Assembly (NCBI GenBank): GCA_965248935.1
Contig: OZ252214.1
Location: 248,001-312,000, forward strand
Reading direction: 5' to 3'
DNA from: G032773895 sp965248935
GTDB lineage: Bacteria > Pseudomonadota > Gammaproteobacteria > Pseudomonadales > Cellvibrionaceae
Length of the DNA: 64,000 nucleotides
A model generated the notes under the pieces. The model had not been told where the DNA came from, did no database searches, and saw nothing but the letters and a program-made list of their open reading frames with translations. The position numbers were made by a program, and so were the translations under genes. Each line of letters opens with the position of its first letter. Position 1 is the first letter of the stretch. Shown piece after piece: positions 50,001 to 58,991 of the stretch.

Positions 50001-52175
50001 CACCGAAAAAAGTGCCTGCTGCGCATGAGCTAGGTTTACCGCACCTTGATGTTCTAATAACACACCTTTTGGCTTGCCCGTAGAGCCGGAGGTATAGATA
50101 ACGTAAGCTAAATTTTTAGCACACTGGGAAGGGAGTATTGGTAAATTATCCGCAGGACAGCATTCGAGCTGTTTTAGTAAATGCGGATCATCCAACTCGA
50201 TTAATCTCAAATTCTCGGAAAGAGTATGAGCTTTCTCGAATAAATCCCTACTCGTAAGCATTAACTCAAGACCGCAATCTTTAGCCATAAACTCAAGTCG
50301 ATTCTTTGGGTAGCCACAGTCAAACGGCACATAGGCACCACCGGCTTTTAGAATGGCAAGTATTGCTATAATGACTTCCATCGACCTATCAAGATATATC
50401 CCAACCATCGATTCCACACCGATGTTAAGCTGACGGAGATAATGCGCCAATCGATTTGCACGTTCGTTCAACTCTAGATAACTGATTGATTGTGCGCCGA
50501 AGACTAAGGCGGTATTTTTCGGGCACCTCTCAACCCATTCTTCAAAGACTTGATGAATTGTCTTTTCGTTTGCAAAGGCAGTTGATGTATTATTGTAATC
50601 AAACAACAATTTTTTCTTCTCTGCTTCACTTAATAAAGCTATTTTCGAGCATGGCAACTCTGGGCTGGACGCAACCGACCCGAGGAAGCTTAAAAAATAA
50701 GTAGAGAGGTTTTCTATTGTAGGCTTATCGAATAAATCTGTAGCAAACTCCCAACGCAAATCTAGTCCGCATTTGTTTTCAAATACTTCTAAGCTAAGAT
50801 CCACTTGTGAGTAGAGCGTCTCACGCTCCAAGGGCCTACATTGAATTCCACTAAGAGCCAGTTCGCGTGATTTAATATTGTGAAGTGTGAGTAATATTTG
50901 AAAAAGAGGGTTTCTGTTTGCCTGCCTTTCAGGCTTTAAATCGTTAACCAGCCGCTCAAAAGGCAGGCTCTGATTTTCAAACGCATCCAAACAAGTATGT
51001 TTGCTCTGTTGGAGAAGTTCATTAAATGATTGTTCCCCAGTAAAACGACTACGCAAAAGAATAACATTTGCAAAGTAGCCTATTAAATTTTGAACTTGAG
51101 GCTCGTCCCGGTTGGCAACGGGTGTCCCTATTACAATATCATCACAACCTGAATATCGATGAATAAAACTAGCAAAAGCCGCATTGAGCAACATAAAAAA
51201 TGTTACCCCATTTCTTGAGGCTAGGCCATTGAGCTGTGCGGTTAGACTATGATTAATTTTTTGACAGACGGTGCCCCCACGAAAAGAGGGCGTATTTGAT
51301 CGCACCCTATCCAGAGGCAGGCTATGCTGATCTGGAATGCCCTCTAACTGTTTACGCCAATATTTGAGTTCTTGATCCAATGCTCCAGAAGCCAGTTGCT
51401 TCCTTTGCCAGTTTGCGTAGTCAACATATTGAATATCCAAATTGGGAAGGGGAATTTCTTCTTCCGTTACAAGCGATAAATATATACTGTCCAAATCCCT
51501 TAAAAATATTCCCCCGGACCAAGCGTCCGAAGCAATATGGTGCATAGTAATAAGTAGTACATAGCTTTGCTTCTGCCTTTCGAACAAATTGACACGTAAT
51601 AATAGGTCTCGTGATAAGTCAAATGGTTTGGATGCCTCATTTTTAATGTGCGTGGCTATTTGCGTTTCAAATTCACCATTCTTTTGACCTATAAGGTTAT
51701 GATACCTCAGTATTTTTTCAGGTACTTTGCCAATGGATTGTTCACTTTGTCCGTCTTCACCATTGTTAAAATTTGCTCTTAATACTGGGTGGCGACCTGC
51801 AAGTAACCTTAATGATTCATTTAATTTGTTCTGCTTGACCTCTCCCTCTAATTCAAAAATACGTGGCAAATTATATTGCAGGCTGCCATCTATTTGATCC
51901 GTTAACCAGATTCCCTCCTGTTGAAAGGATAGCGAATAGGTTTCATGCTCTCCGATTGATTTTAATTTCAGACGTTCTTTTGCGCGATGCGCGGGTTGCT
52001 TTCGTTCACGCGCCTTTAACCACTCGATAAGATCCAGCTTATTATTTTTGAGAAGCGAGATAAGATCAGGAGTGAGCGCTCCCTCTTCAGCATGAATATC
52101 TATATTTTCGTCTTCTGTAAGTGATAATGATATGCCTGCATGTATACAGGCATTTATTATCTCGTCAACCATCAT
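44052..52175 (-). CDS. NRPS A: dock-C-A(Tyr)-PCP-E-C-A(Pro)-PCP
   Basis: A 2707-residue two-module NRPS. A TubC-type docking segment (1-62) should receive the PKS product. C1 (SFQQEGIWL near 80, HHIASDAW near 212) is followed by A1 (about 535-1030), whose pocket reads DASTIAAVCK, close to the Tyr code DASTVAAVCK. PCP1 (GGDSILSIQ near 1092) and E (HHLIIDGVSW, EGHGRE; about 1125-1570) give D-Tyr. C2 (ATSMQQGMLYHS near 1630, HHALSDGW) is of the type that follows an epimerase. A2 (from about 2080) reads DVQFIAHVAK, a clear Pro-type code, with the NHYGPTETHV context usual for Pro. PCP2 is GGHSLL near 2643. The start overlaps the PKS stop by four bases (ATGA). Confidence 0.96.
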   Translation of the reverse strand: MMVDEIINACIHAGISLSLTEDENIDIHAEEGALTPDLISLLKNNKLDLIEWLKARERKQPAHRAKERLKLKSIGEHETYSLSFQQEGIWLTDQIDGSLQYNLPRIFELEGEVKQNKLNESLRLLAGRHPVLRANFNNGEDGQSEQSIGKVPEKILRYHNLIGQKNGEFETQIATHIKNEASKPFDLSRDLLLRVNLFERQKQSYVLLITMHHIASDAWSGGIFLRDLDSIYLSLVTEEEIPLPNLDIQYVDYANWQRKQLASGALDQELKYWRKQLEGIPDQHSLPLDRVRSNTPSFRGGTVCQKINHSLTAQLNGLASRNGVTFFMLLNAAFASFIHRYSGCDDIVIGTPVANRDEPQVQNLIGYFANVILLRSRFTGEQSFNELLQQSKHTCLDAFENQSLPFERLVNDLKPERQANRNPLFQILLTLHNIKSRELALSGIQCRPLERETLYSQVDLSLEVFENKCGLDLRWEFATDLFDKPTIENLSTYFLSFLGSVASSPELPCSKIALLSEAEKKKLLFDYNNTSTAFANEKTIHQVFEEWVERCPKNTALVFGAQSISYLELNERANRLAHYLRQLNIGVESMVGIYLDRSMEVIIAILAILKAGGAYVPFDCGYPKNRLEFMAKDCGLELMLTSRDLFEKAHTLSENLRLIELDDPHLLKQLECCPADNLPILPSQCAKNLAYVIYTSGSTGKPKGVLLEHQGAVNLAHAQQALFSVAEQSRVLQFASFSFDAATSEWMMALLKGAALIICSEEVRQSTEKVQNLLIESKVSHATLPPTYLALLDNNLEYFLESLIVAGESCDAELANLWSKKLRLINAYGPSEATVCATTQVLLPGRGVGIGKPIDNTRLYVLDSCQNLVPQGGVGELYIGGMGVARGYLNRPELTAEKFIQNPFAMQAKDRLYRSGDLVRQLTDGSFVFIGRIDDQVKIRGVRIEIGEIENQLSRIEGVKSSIVVLQRAENSSKNLVAYITRSHFTDDHIGDDVGEGNKKFTEIILRKLEENLPSFMVPRGIIVLDKFPLNANGKIDKKVLPKFDSDLDITLLQKPEGETERILAAIWSELLHCPVEKIGRDSNYFALGGDSILSIQMVSRCAKLGLKLSVKLIFENQTLCKLASVVGSRSLNSTSKEVSGSFALLPIQKRFFSDTEGLSQFCQTFNVGLPSSFDASSLPSIISELYRHHDMLRASFVQENGCWVGHYQEFKNEFTSSILCTMELDSWDERERAIIDVQRAFELDSPLFKALYLTVKDGSGSGGLSGGLSKELPGELWLLAHHLIIDGVSWRILLDDIRDLYLCFTQHKPLSLGGKTSSFKDWTEWLFHHYRSDKLNQESDYWASQVAIGSDNALGCIKEPGCIKDERTIELQCDSETTNALLTDCHRPYGTKISDLLLSGILLAHKRWSGKAELYVDMEGHGREELDSELDLSQTVGWFTILYPMQLVMHGDSIAELICGVKESIRAVPNNGIGYGISHEINCNLLQDIHTDKPGGADILFNYLGQFDRTFDRTSDSTLEGFCGELSLIGEPVSSQRRLTHGLSLNGFISEGSLKFALSYDGKMYAESDITLLAVYIKQALKDVTEHCLEESNIQLTPSDFPLCHFDQSELRKISSRLPHPNNIQQIYPATSMQQGMLYHSKIDKSAYVTQMAFALKGDINNIVLKASWQKIVDRYDSYRTHFVTSDSGKIYQVVEGDCTIQWKFEDLSHLASADRVKQIEEIRMIDKCAGFDVECSPLMHFRLWKTGVHEFKLIWTQHHALSDGWCLPIVLQDLQQYYCSISTGKRLELEPVYPYGHYIKWLQNKDDASSTEYWRKNLSELERKTNICRRNGLKNTLPENEPQAMHRLNFSLSVEESRALTTLVQGHQTTLNILIQALWSYLISIYGREDVVVFATTVSGRPANVEGIERMVGLFINSIPVCIDMSKARLYSLGDLLRYLHSEQVEREEHSHIPLTEIVKNCSGLMDVPESLLVVENYPFKKQENSEFQLDILESYEETSFDLTLTVAQRETLSFRLEGKRTKYTALLIEQLKSSLLNLIAQVCSNPACDVSALSLVNHSEKDRLIQAQNKKEYLANSQELIHVLFEKRALLEPDQTAISLGATYSRRRHSGIKHYSYSQVNSRANKLAFHLRSKGIAPGSLVGMYLERSVESIISILAVLKSGAAYMPLDVDCPEDRLKYIVETSGVAAILAFSKDEKFLRSHTACDKLLLLDAENFSDTLSTYSDENPDCLLKGDTTNTAYVIYTSGSTGQPKGVAQTHRTIVNLVESTAIKDGITGSLRTLQFTPLTFDVSIQELATCWFTGSPLILMSQAEKDNINGFSHVLQQHAIERCFMPPAVLQYLSERQISLPDLKEVIVAGEAFFMSSSIRKFMDNHSGCKLFNHYGPTETHVATTMEVTNSEENSWPPIGESVQNAKLFVLDQNGQLAPYGCIGELYVGGALLAQGYWNNTNLTHERFVDIPLTNVGTIKLYRTGDLVRYISQGVLEYMGRTDNQIKIRGFRIELEEIEVQLAACNNVGSAVVIAKETGDGQKSLIAFVVNRKPCSNELNYFDKLKMELAKKLPAYMIPSNFALIKNIPLTHNGKVDRRALANSDIKYACNNQQCLTSKTELALAGIWAEILGVDIEKLFKESHFMDLGGHSLLIARLQASISSNFAMEIDIATLFEVPSLESLAALIDSHALQNKIQLEYASKGSELLEEMEF

Positions 52176-55100
52176 ATCGTAACCTTCACACGCTGATTTT
52201 TACTGATAGAAAGTACCTCTTCCTGTGTATTTTCTTCAATTAAAATACCGTCATTCATAAGGTGATTTACCAAAGCCTGGACAGTAGAATATTTAAGAAC
52301 AATATTCGCCGAAAGTTTCTTTTCAACCAATGCTTGAAGTCTATTTTTTAGATCCACTGCCATAAGAGAATTTAAGCCGTATTCAAATACATTGGAATCT
52401 ATATCCAACTGCATTTTTTCCGGCATCTCTAATACTGTTTTGAATAGTGAAGATATTTCTTCAATCAACATGGTTTCTCGAACATCATTGGATGCTGATA
52501 CCCACACTTCCATAAAATTGGCGGTGTCTTCTTTTTCTGCTCGATCAAAAAAAGCGCTGTAGACTAGATTACGTTTCAATTCGGGAAATCGATTAAATAT
52601 TTTCCCCCAATCAAGACTAAATACACCCGCCTGAGCCACACTATGTTTAAGCAATTCAGCAAGAGCGTTTATGCCATTCTTGCTCGAAAGCGCACTCATA
52701 CCAGAAGTTTCCATACGCTTAATTTCAATATCATTAAGGTTTGCCGCCATTCCAACCTCCTGCCACGGCCCCCAATTTATGGTGAGCGCTGGCTTACCCA
52801 TCGCTCGACGATAATGTGCTAAGCCGTCCAAAAACCCGTTGGCCGCAGCATAGTTGCTTTGCCCCGACCAACCGATAACGGACGCGATAGAGGAGAAACA
52901 GACAAAGAAATCGAGCTTTTGATTTAACGTCAGTTGATGCAAATTCCAAGCACCCGCCACCTTGGGCCTAAGCACTTTTTCGAATTTCTCACGGTTCTGT
53001 TGCTGAATTGTCGCATCACTTAAGACTCCCGCAGAATGGATGATCCCTGCAAGGGGCAACATATGACTTTTTATTTCGTCTATAACCTCTTTGACCTCAG
53101 TCACTAATGAAATATCAGCCGACATGATTTTAATATCGATACCTTTAGACCGGGCATCTTCAATTTTTTTCCTAGCGTATTCGCCTGGAGCGGAGCGCCC
53201 GATAAGAATGATGGATGTCGCACCGCTTTCTACCAACCATTCCATCACCAATTGACCCAGCCCGCCTAAACCTCCTGTTATCAAATAACTGGCATCTGAC
53301 CTAACCGTCTTATTGGGGTTATTATTGAGGTTGTGATTAAAGTTATGCCGAAAAGCGTATTTCTTTTTATTCGAATTAAAACAAATGCTAAACCCACTAT
53401 TTACTGTGTGAATTTTTGAATCAAAATACTCAATATCCACTATTTTCTGATCAGTGAGTAAACCGGGGAATGCAGAAACCTGCTTTTCACAATCTGTATA
53501 TAAAGACCTAAATACATCGGGTCGAAACTTCACTAATTTAGCAAGCTCAAATAATTGATACGAAATGGATTTTTCAGTTAAGCGTGTACTTAGATCCGCG
53601 TTAAACTCCGCTTCAATACTCAGAAACTTCCCAAATGGCATTATTTTTTCGGCGATAAACTCAATATGCTCACTCGATGAAAACCCCACCAGAAGATCAC
53701 AAAAATACGATTCCTGCCCAGCCGCAACAAAAGCATTGGCTAATTTAACGTCATAGCCTGCGTTTTGTTTTTTCCATTCTTTTTCCTCTTCCAAATTAGA
53801 GGCGATTATCTTCAGCGCTTGCCCTTTTTCTTTTGTTATTTTTATAAAAAGTGCGCTCAGTTCACACGGCTTCCCGGCAACAAATACAGTGCAGGTGCCG
53901 TCGATCATTTGGCCAATATACTTGGCGTAGACCAAATAGAGAAAAGACATTAATTGTTCTGACCGAATAAATTCGGGAATTTTTACAGCATTATTAACAT
54001 CTATTGTTACAAGAGAATTTACCTCACCCAGGCATGTCGAAGCCACTCGATCTCCAATAGCAAACTTGGTTCTCGGCTCTGCTTCCATCTGCGCTTCATT
54101 TTTAACGACACCATAAAATATTGTTGGTTTGCTCTCTTCCTTTGATACCTCTAATTGATTTGGTATTTCGGATTGAACAACCTCAACAAGCAACTGACTT
54201 TCGTTTGCAACATTTGCAACATCGACAACAAAAGCTTGAGCCTCTTTCAAAATAAGTCCGTTTTCTGTTTTTCCCACGCAAACAGAAAATGGCTGACCGG
54301 CTTCAAGAAGAATTTTATTTGGCCCTATCTGAGCTAGGCGCTTGGCTGGCATGGGTAAAAGCCTATTGACATACCGACCATAAGAGCGCAATGCAACCTC
54401 CATCTCTTGCTGCTCGCCAAGTAACTCTTTTACAAGACTAGTTATTTGATCCGATGAAATTTCAACGTCTAAATCAATAAGTCGTGGACGATACTCTGGC
54501 TGTTCACTGGCCAATACACGAGCAAAGCCAATAACAGCAGATTGCGTCGGCACAGGAGAAAAAGCATCCCCGCCTAGCTTGTAAGCCTGACGGGACAAGA
54601 AAATAATTTGCGGTGAAACAGCTTGGTCTAGCTTATCTACGGCCTGTACCACATTCAAATACGAAGCTACCCCGTCCACACACAACGAGAAAACATCATC
54701 GGTATTATTGACTTCGCTTCCCCACAAACAGACGATACCTTTGTAATTCGAGGCAATGTAATTCGGGGCCGCGCACTTTAACGCTTCCAGCACTCCCTGT
54801 ACCGACCTTGAATCCACCTCAAAACTATTTAAGCCCGTCTTAGAAAGCACCTTCCCAGGGTAAAAACAGATCGCCTTCCTCCCCTGTGCATCTATACCCC
54901 GAGCTAGAGATTCCCCCACCCCATTTGAGTCACATAGGACTAACCAAGTTTCAGCATGGGTTGATTCAACAATTTCGCTGGCCAGTGATTTTTCCTGCCA
55001 ATGGTATTCATACAAAAGTTCATTGAGTACACTGGAATCATTATCTTTTTGTTTTAATTCTAAACCCGATACCAATTGCGTGATTTCACCACTCTGATTC

Positions 55101-58100
55101 AGCAGTGTTATATCCGCATTTAAGGTTCCATTTTCTTCGCGGAGCTTAGTGACGTGACAAAACATTTTGCTTGAAGGTTTTGAAAAATAAGTAAACGCCT
55201 CTATTTTAGTGGGAAGATAACCAATATTAACCAGAGAAAAAAGACCTTGAAATGCTCCATCCAAAATAGTGGGGTGTAATATATATGCGTTATTTTCATC
55301 TAGAAAAACGTTATCTACCGTGAGTTCAACCAGGGCTTCATCCTGACTATGCCATACATTTTGCACGGTTTGAAAATCAGCCCCGTAAGTCAAACCAAGA
55401 TCGCAGCAACGGGCATAAAATTCCGTCTGATCCTTTTGCAACGGCAGCTTTTTCTTTAACTTAGCCAAATCCATCTTAGCTTTATTTGCAACGACCTTAT
55501 CTGGCGATATTTTTCCCTTAGCAAAGGCATTCCACTGGTTCGACTTTTCATCTAATATACAAATCGTATATGTATTTGTTTCAGAATCGAGCAGAGTTTC
55601 AAATTTTGTTGTAGAAGATACTTCAAGAAATAAAGCTCGAAGAAATTCAACTTCTGTCAATTTAAGATGCGTTGTGGACCCAATTGAATTCTGCACCTTA
55701 AGTGCCATTTCAATGTATGCCGCACCCGGATACACTATATCCCCGCCAATACAATGATCCGCCAAATAAGATTGATCGGGGATATTGAGAAGGTTTTGCC
55801 AAATATAAGCCGTTGAATTAAGCCGCGCCCCAAGCAGCGGGTGTTCAATTTCATGAAAACCACCCTGCTGAACGTTGTTTTCAATTCGACATTTTTTAAC
55901 GTGATCCGGCTCATGCCAATAGCTTGCATGTTGCCATGCATAAGTCGGTAAAGTAACGAAGTTTCCTTTTTGAGGGTAAAGCACTGCCCAATCTAAGGGC
56001 ACACTATTGACATGCATTTTGGACAAAGTGCGATTCAGCATTATCACATCATTTTCGCCGCGCATTAAAGTAGGTACAACAATACCTGCGGTTTTTTTAC
56101 CGTCGAGTATTTTTTCTATTGGGCTTGCTAAAACAGCATGAGGCGATATTTCGATAAACGTTGTTATGCCATCGTCTATTATTTTTTCTATCGTTTTTTT
56201 GAAATAAACCGGCTCTCGGACATTATCAGCCCAATACTCAGCCGCCCAGTCACCGATATTTCCAAGCGCTCCCGTTACTGTTGAATAAATATCAACCTTT
56301 GGTTTAGCCACAGATATATCAACTAATGCGTCGATCAACGGCTGCTTAATAGGGTCCATCGCTGGACTATGATAGGGCACATCCACTCTTAAAAAGCGCG
56401 CAAAGAAACCTTCGTCCTCAAGTTCTTTTTCTATCTGTTTTAATTCGCTCTCATTCCCCGCCAGAGTAATGGCACCAGGCGCATTGATAGCGGCTACCGA
56501 TACCCCTGGTCTATCATTTATTTTAAATCGTTGCTCTAACTCCTGTTCGTTTAGCCCAACAGCGAGCATCTTGCCCTCACCTTCGGTTTCCTGCTGCAAT
56601 CGACTGCGGTGATACAATACCTTAATAGCGTCTTTGTAACTTAAACACCCAGAAACATAGGAAGCCGCAATTTCTCCCGCACTGTGCCCCACTACACACT
56701 CAGGGTTAATTCCCCAGGCAGCAAGCAATTTTACCAACGCGACTTGAATCGCAAAAATAGCCGGCTGCGCAACTTCAGTTGCATGGGTCTGATTTTCTAG
56801 CGCAGTATTAAATATTTTCTCAACCAGCGACCATTGGGTATAGGTGGACAACTCTTTGTCGCATCGATCAATTTCATCCCTGAACACCGGCTCGCTAAGA
56901 TAAAGCGCTTTCCCCATTTCAACCCAGGTTGTGCCCATGCCAGAAAAAACAAAACACTTTTTGCGTGTATCCGTTGCGCTCTCTTTTCCAACAACATGGT
57001 TTTGTGCTTTGCTTCCATTAAGAAAATCATTCAACCCTGACCTGATCGAACCTTTATCCGTGCCATTAAATACGGCTCTAAATTTGTAGTGGTCCCGCTT
57101 TAAAGCGGCAGAATAGCAAATATCATGTAGACTGCGGGGTTCAGATGCAGCCGAATCGAAATATTCCAGGTATTTTTTTACTTGATCTCTCAAACCGTCC
57201 TGAGTTTTTGAACTAACGGTTAATAACTTCACATCACTATTCACAACAGGCTTTTGGCTTCCCGTTTCCTGCTTTATCTCTGGGGCCTGTTCTAAAATTG
57301 CGTTCGCATTGGTGCCGCCAAAACCAAATGAATTCACAATAGCCCTCGGCTTTTTTCCTGCGGGCAAGGGAGGCCAGTCTTGATGTTTATCCGCAATATC
57401 AATATTTAATTTCTGTAAATCAATTTGGGGGTTTATCTTTTTAAGATGTAAATTCGTAGGAATCTGTTTATTTGCCAAAGCTAGACTTGTTTTAATAACC
57501 CCCGCCACACCTGCGGCTGCTTCGGAATGACCGATATTACTCTTAACTGAACCAATCACACATAGCGCATCGTCCTTGCTATTGCGCACGCCCAAAATAC
57601 GACCAAGTGCGTTTACTTCTATTGGATCACCCACTGCGGTTCCTGTACCGTGAGCTTCAGCATATTGAATGCTCTCAGCTTCAATACCGGCCTTAGCGAG
57701 AGACTTTGATAAAAGGGCGCGCTGAGATTCGCCATTTGGAACCGTAATACCATTTGTTTGACCGTCTTGATTGACTCCCGAAGCCTTAACAACCGCAAAT
57801 ATTTTATTGCCGTCCCGTAAGGCATTATCAAGACTCTTAAGCACCAGCATTCCAGCACCTTCACTACGCACATATCCATTTGCACCACTATCAAAACTCT
57901 TGCAGCTTCCATCGGGAGATAACATCGAAGCTTTAGAAATCGACATAGTTAATTCAGGGCGCAAGAGTATATTCACGCCCCCCGCTAACGCTACTGTGCT
58001 ATCGCCATCGATAATCGCTTTGCACGCTAAGTGCAATGCAACAAGTGAGGATGAACAAGCCGTATCTAAAGTGACACTTGGGCCGGTAAAATCATAGGCA

Positions 58101-58624
58101 TAGGAAACTCTATTTGAAGTGAGCGTCATCGCCGGCCCGGTTGCGGAATGAGGTGACATAGACTGCCGCGCCATAGAGTCATACTGAATTTGTTCATAAT
58201 CCCGCATAAATTGACCAATATATACAGCCGTATCACTTCCCTTTAATTCGCTCGCTCGAATCCCACCATTTTCAAACGCTTCCTGAGTAATTTCCAAAAT
58301 CCATCGATGTTGAGGGTCGATAAAATTCGCTTCATTGGGTGAGATATTAAAAAACTGAGGGTCAAACTGGTCTATAGATTTAATAAACCCGCCTCGGTTA
58401 ACAAATATTTTTCCGGGTTTTTTTAGGTCTTCATGAAAGTACGCGCTTTTTAGCCAGCGATCCTCTGGCACGTCAACTATGCCATCACCCCCCTCTTTTA
58501 AAAATTCCCAAAATTCTTCAGGGCTAGTAATACCACCAGGATAACGACAAGACATGCCGACTATAGCGATATCTTCCGATGAGGGTTTATTTTGGCAATC
58601 AGTGCCTTTGCGTATATTCGACAT
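52172..58624 (-). CDS. type I PKS: KS-AT-DH-(inactive ER)-KR-ACP
   Basis: A 2150-residue single-module polyketide synthase. KS (1-440) has DTACSSS (Cys near 188), EAHGTGT and NIGHSEAAAG. AT (about 560-880) has GHSAGE (Ser near 648) and VPYHS, more like malonyl- than methylmalonyl-specific enzymes. DH (about 930-1230) has LADHCIGGDIVYPG and ILDGAFQG, both intact. A region at about 1500-1750 aligns with enoylreductases but the nucleotide-binding glycine motif is replaced by VAGKPCEL, so it should be inactive. KR (about 1790-1990) has GGLGGLG, Ser, and GQSNYAAAN. ACP has GLNSLMAV (Ser near 2085; Asn in the usual Asp position). Expected product: an alpha,beta-unsaturated acyl chain. There is no loading module or trans-acting starter gene. 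Confidence 0.95.
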   Translation of the reverse strand: MSNIRKGTDCQNKPSSEDIAIVGMSCRYPGGITSPEEFWEFLKEGGDGIVDVPEDRWLKSAYFHEDLKKPGKIFVNRGGFIKSIDQFDPQFFNISPNEANFIDPQHRWILEITQEAFENGGIRASELKGSDTAVYIGQFMRDYEQIQYDSMARQSMSPHSATGPAMTLTSNRVSYAYDFTGPSVTLDTACSSSLVALHLACKAIIDGDSTVALAGGVNILLRPELTMSISKASMLSPDGSCKSFDSGANGYVRSEGAGMLVLKSLDNALRDGNKIFAVVKASGVNQDGQTNGITVPNGESQRALLSKSLAKAGIEAESIQYAEAHGTGTAVGDPIEVNALGRILGVRNSKDDALCVIGSVKSNIGHSEAAAGVAGVIKTSLALANKQIPTNLHLKKINPQIDLQKLNIDIADKHQDWPPLPAGKKPRAIVNSFGFGGTNANAILEQAPEIKQETGSQKPVVNSDVKLLTVSSKTQDGLRDQVKKYLEYFDSAASEPRSLHDICYSAALKRDHYKFRAVFNGTDKGSIRSGLNDFLNGSKAQNHVVGKESATDTRKKCFVFSGMGTTWVEMGKALYLSEPVFRDEIDRCDKELSTYTQWSLVEKIFNTALENQTHATEVAQPAIFAIQVALVKLLAAWGINPECVVGHSAGEIAASYVSGCLSYKDAIKVLYHRSRLQQETEGEGKMLAVGLNEQELEQRFKINDRPGVSVAAINAPGAITLAGNESELKQIEKELEDEGFFARFLRVDVPYHSPAMDPIKQPLIDALVDISVAKPKVDIYSTVTGALGNIGDWAAEYWADNVREPVYFKKTIEKIIDDGITTFIEISPHAVLASPIEKILDGKKTAGIVVPTLMRGENDVIMLNRTLSKMHVNSVPLDWAVLYPQKGNFVTLPTYAWQHASYWHEPDHVKKCRIENNVQQGGFHEIEHPLLGARLNSTAYIWQNLLNIPDQSYLADHCIGGDIVYPGAAYIEMALKVQNSIGSTTHLKLTEVEFLRALFLEVSSTTKFETLLDSETNTYTICILDEKSNQWNAFAKGKISPDKVVANKAKMDLAKLKKKLPLQKDQTEFYARCCDLGLTYGADFQTVQNVWHSQDEALVELTVDNVFLDENNAYILHPTILDGAFQGLFSLVNIGYLPTKIEAFTYFSKPSSKMFCHVTKLREENGTLNADITLLNQSGEITQLVSGLELKQKDNDSSVLNELLYEYHWQEKSLASEIVESTHAETWLVLCDSNGVGESLARGIDAQGRKAICFYPGKVLSKTGLNSFEVDSRSVQGVLEALKCAAPNYIASNYKGIVCLWGSEVNNTDDVFSLCVDGVASYLNVVQAVDKLDQAVSPQIIFLSRQAYKLGGDAFSPVPTQSAVIGFARVLASEQPEYRPRLIDLDVEISSDQITSLVKELLGEQQEMEVALRSYGRYVNRLLPMPAKRLAQIGPNKILLEAGQPFSVCVGKTENGLILKEAQAFVVDVANVANESQLLVEVVQSEIPNQLEVSKEESKPTIFYGVVKNEAQMEAEPRTKFAIGDRVASTCLGEVNSLVTIDVNNAVKIPEFIRSEQLMSFLYLVYAKYIGQMIDGTCTVFVAGKPCELSALFIKITKEKGQALKIIASNLEEEKEWKKQNAGYDVKLANAFVAAGQESYFCDLLVGFSSSEHIEFIAEKIMPFGKFLSIEAEFNADLSTRLTEKSISYQLFELAKLVKFRPDVFRSLYTDCEKQVSAFPGLLTDQKIVDIEYFDSKIHTVNSGFSICFNSNKKKYAFRHNFNHNLNNNPNKTVRSDASYLITGGLGGLGQLVMEWLVESGATSIILIGRSAPGEYARKKIEDARSKGIDIKIMSADISLVTEVKEVIDEIKSHMLPLAGIIHSAGVLSDATIQQQNREKFEKVLRPKVAGAWNLHQLTLNQKLDFFVCFSSIASVIGWSGQSNYAAANGFLDGLAHYRRAMGKPALTINWGPWQEVGMAANLNDIEIKRMETSGMSALSSKNGINALAELLKHSVAQAGVFSLDWGKIFNRFPELKRNLVYSAFFDRAEKEDTANFMEVWVSASNDVRETMLIEEISSLFKTVLEMPEKMQLDIDSNVFEYGLNSLMAVDLKNRLQALVEKKLSANIVLKYSTVQALVNHLMNDGILIEENTQEEVLSISKNQRVKVTI

Positions 58625-58645
58625 AAATAGAACTCAATAAGCTAC

Positions 58646-58665
58646 CCCGCTTACGTGTAAGCGGG
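58646..58665. promoter_or_regulatory. 20-bp perfect palindrome upstream of the PKS
   Basis: CCCGCTTACGTGTAAGCGGG lies 22 bases upstream of the PKS start. With a 2-base centre and no following T run it looks more like an operator or a leader structure than a terminator. It is GC-rich in an AT-rich gap, which makes it stand out. It may control the 36-kb main operon. Confidence 0.55.
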
Positions 58666-58991
58666 TAAGTTGACATTCAATCAGAATCGGTTCAGCGAAT
58701 TAGAAAAACCGAACCAATAAAAATAAGGGCGATAAAAAAGCGAAACTCATTGTTGCAATTAACCCGCTATCGAAGCATTAAATCAATCTCACTTTTTGTT
58801 TTCTACGAACAACCAAGTACCTCAAACCATAAGGTGTCCCCTTAGGCGGCTCTTGTAGTAATAACATTGGTAATAACATTGGTAATAACATTGGTAATAA
58901 CATTGGCAGATCGATAACGGTCGCTAATAGTATAAATATGAGCAAGGTGAAATAGAGCCATCTCCTTTTTTACCCATTAACCAAGAATTAT
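58666..58991. other. intergenic gap before the PKS
   Basis: About 325 bases between the acyltransferase stop and the palindrome. No gene was seen. It holds the 12-bp tandem repeat and probably a promoter, although no clear -35/-10 pair could be placed. Confidence 0.5.
58859..58906. repeat. 12-bp tandem repeat, four exact copies
   Basis: Four exact head-to-tail copies of TAATAACATTGG lie in the gap between the acyltransferase and PKS genes. Copy-number changes here could alter promoter spacing. Confidence 0.95.

Noticed and set aside
52172..58624. Functional enoylreductase in the PKS
   Set aside because: The nucleotide-binding glycine motif is replaced by VAGKPCEL, so I call it inactive.
58859..58906. 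Possible iteron array or replication origin
   Set aside because: Only four 12-base copies, no DnaA boxes and no replication gene nearby.
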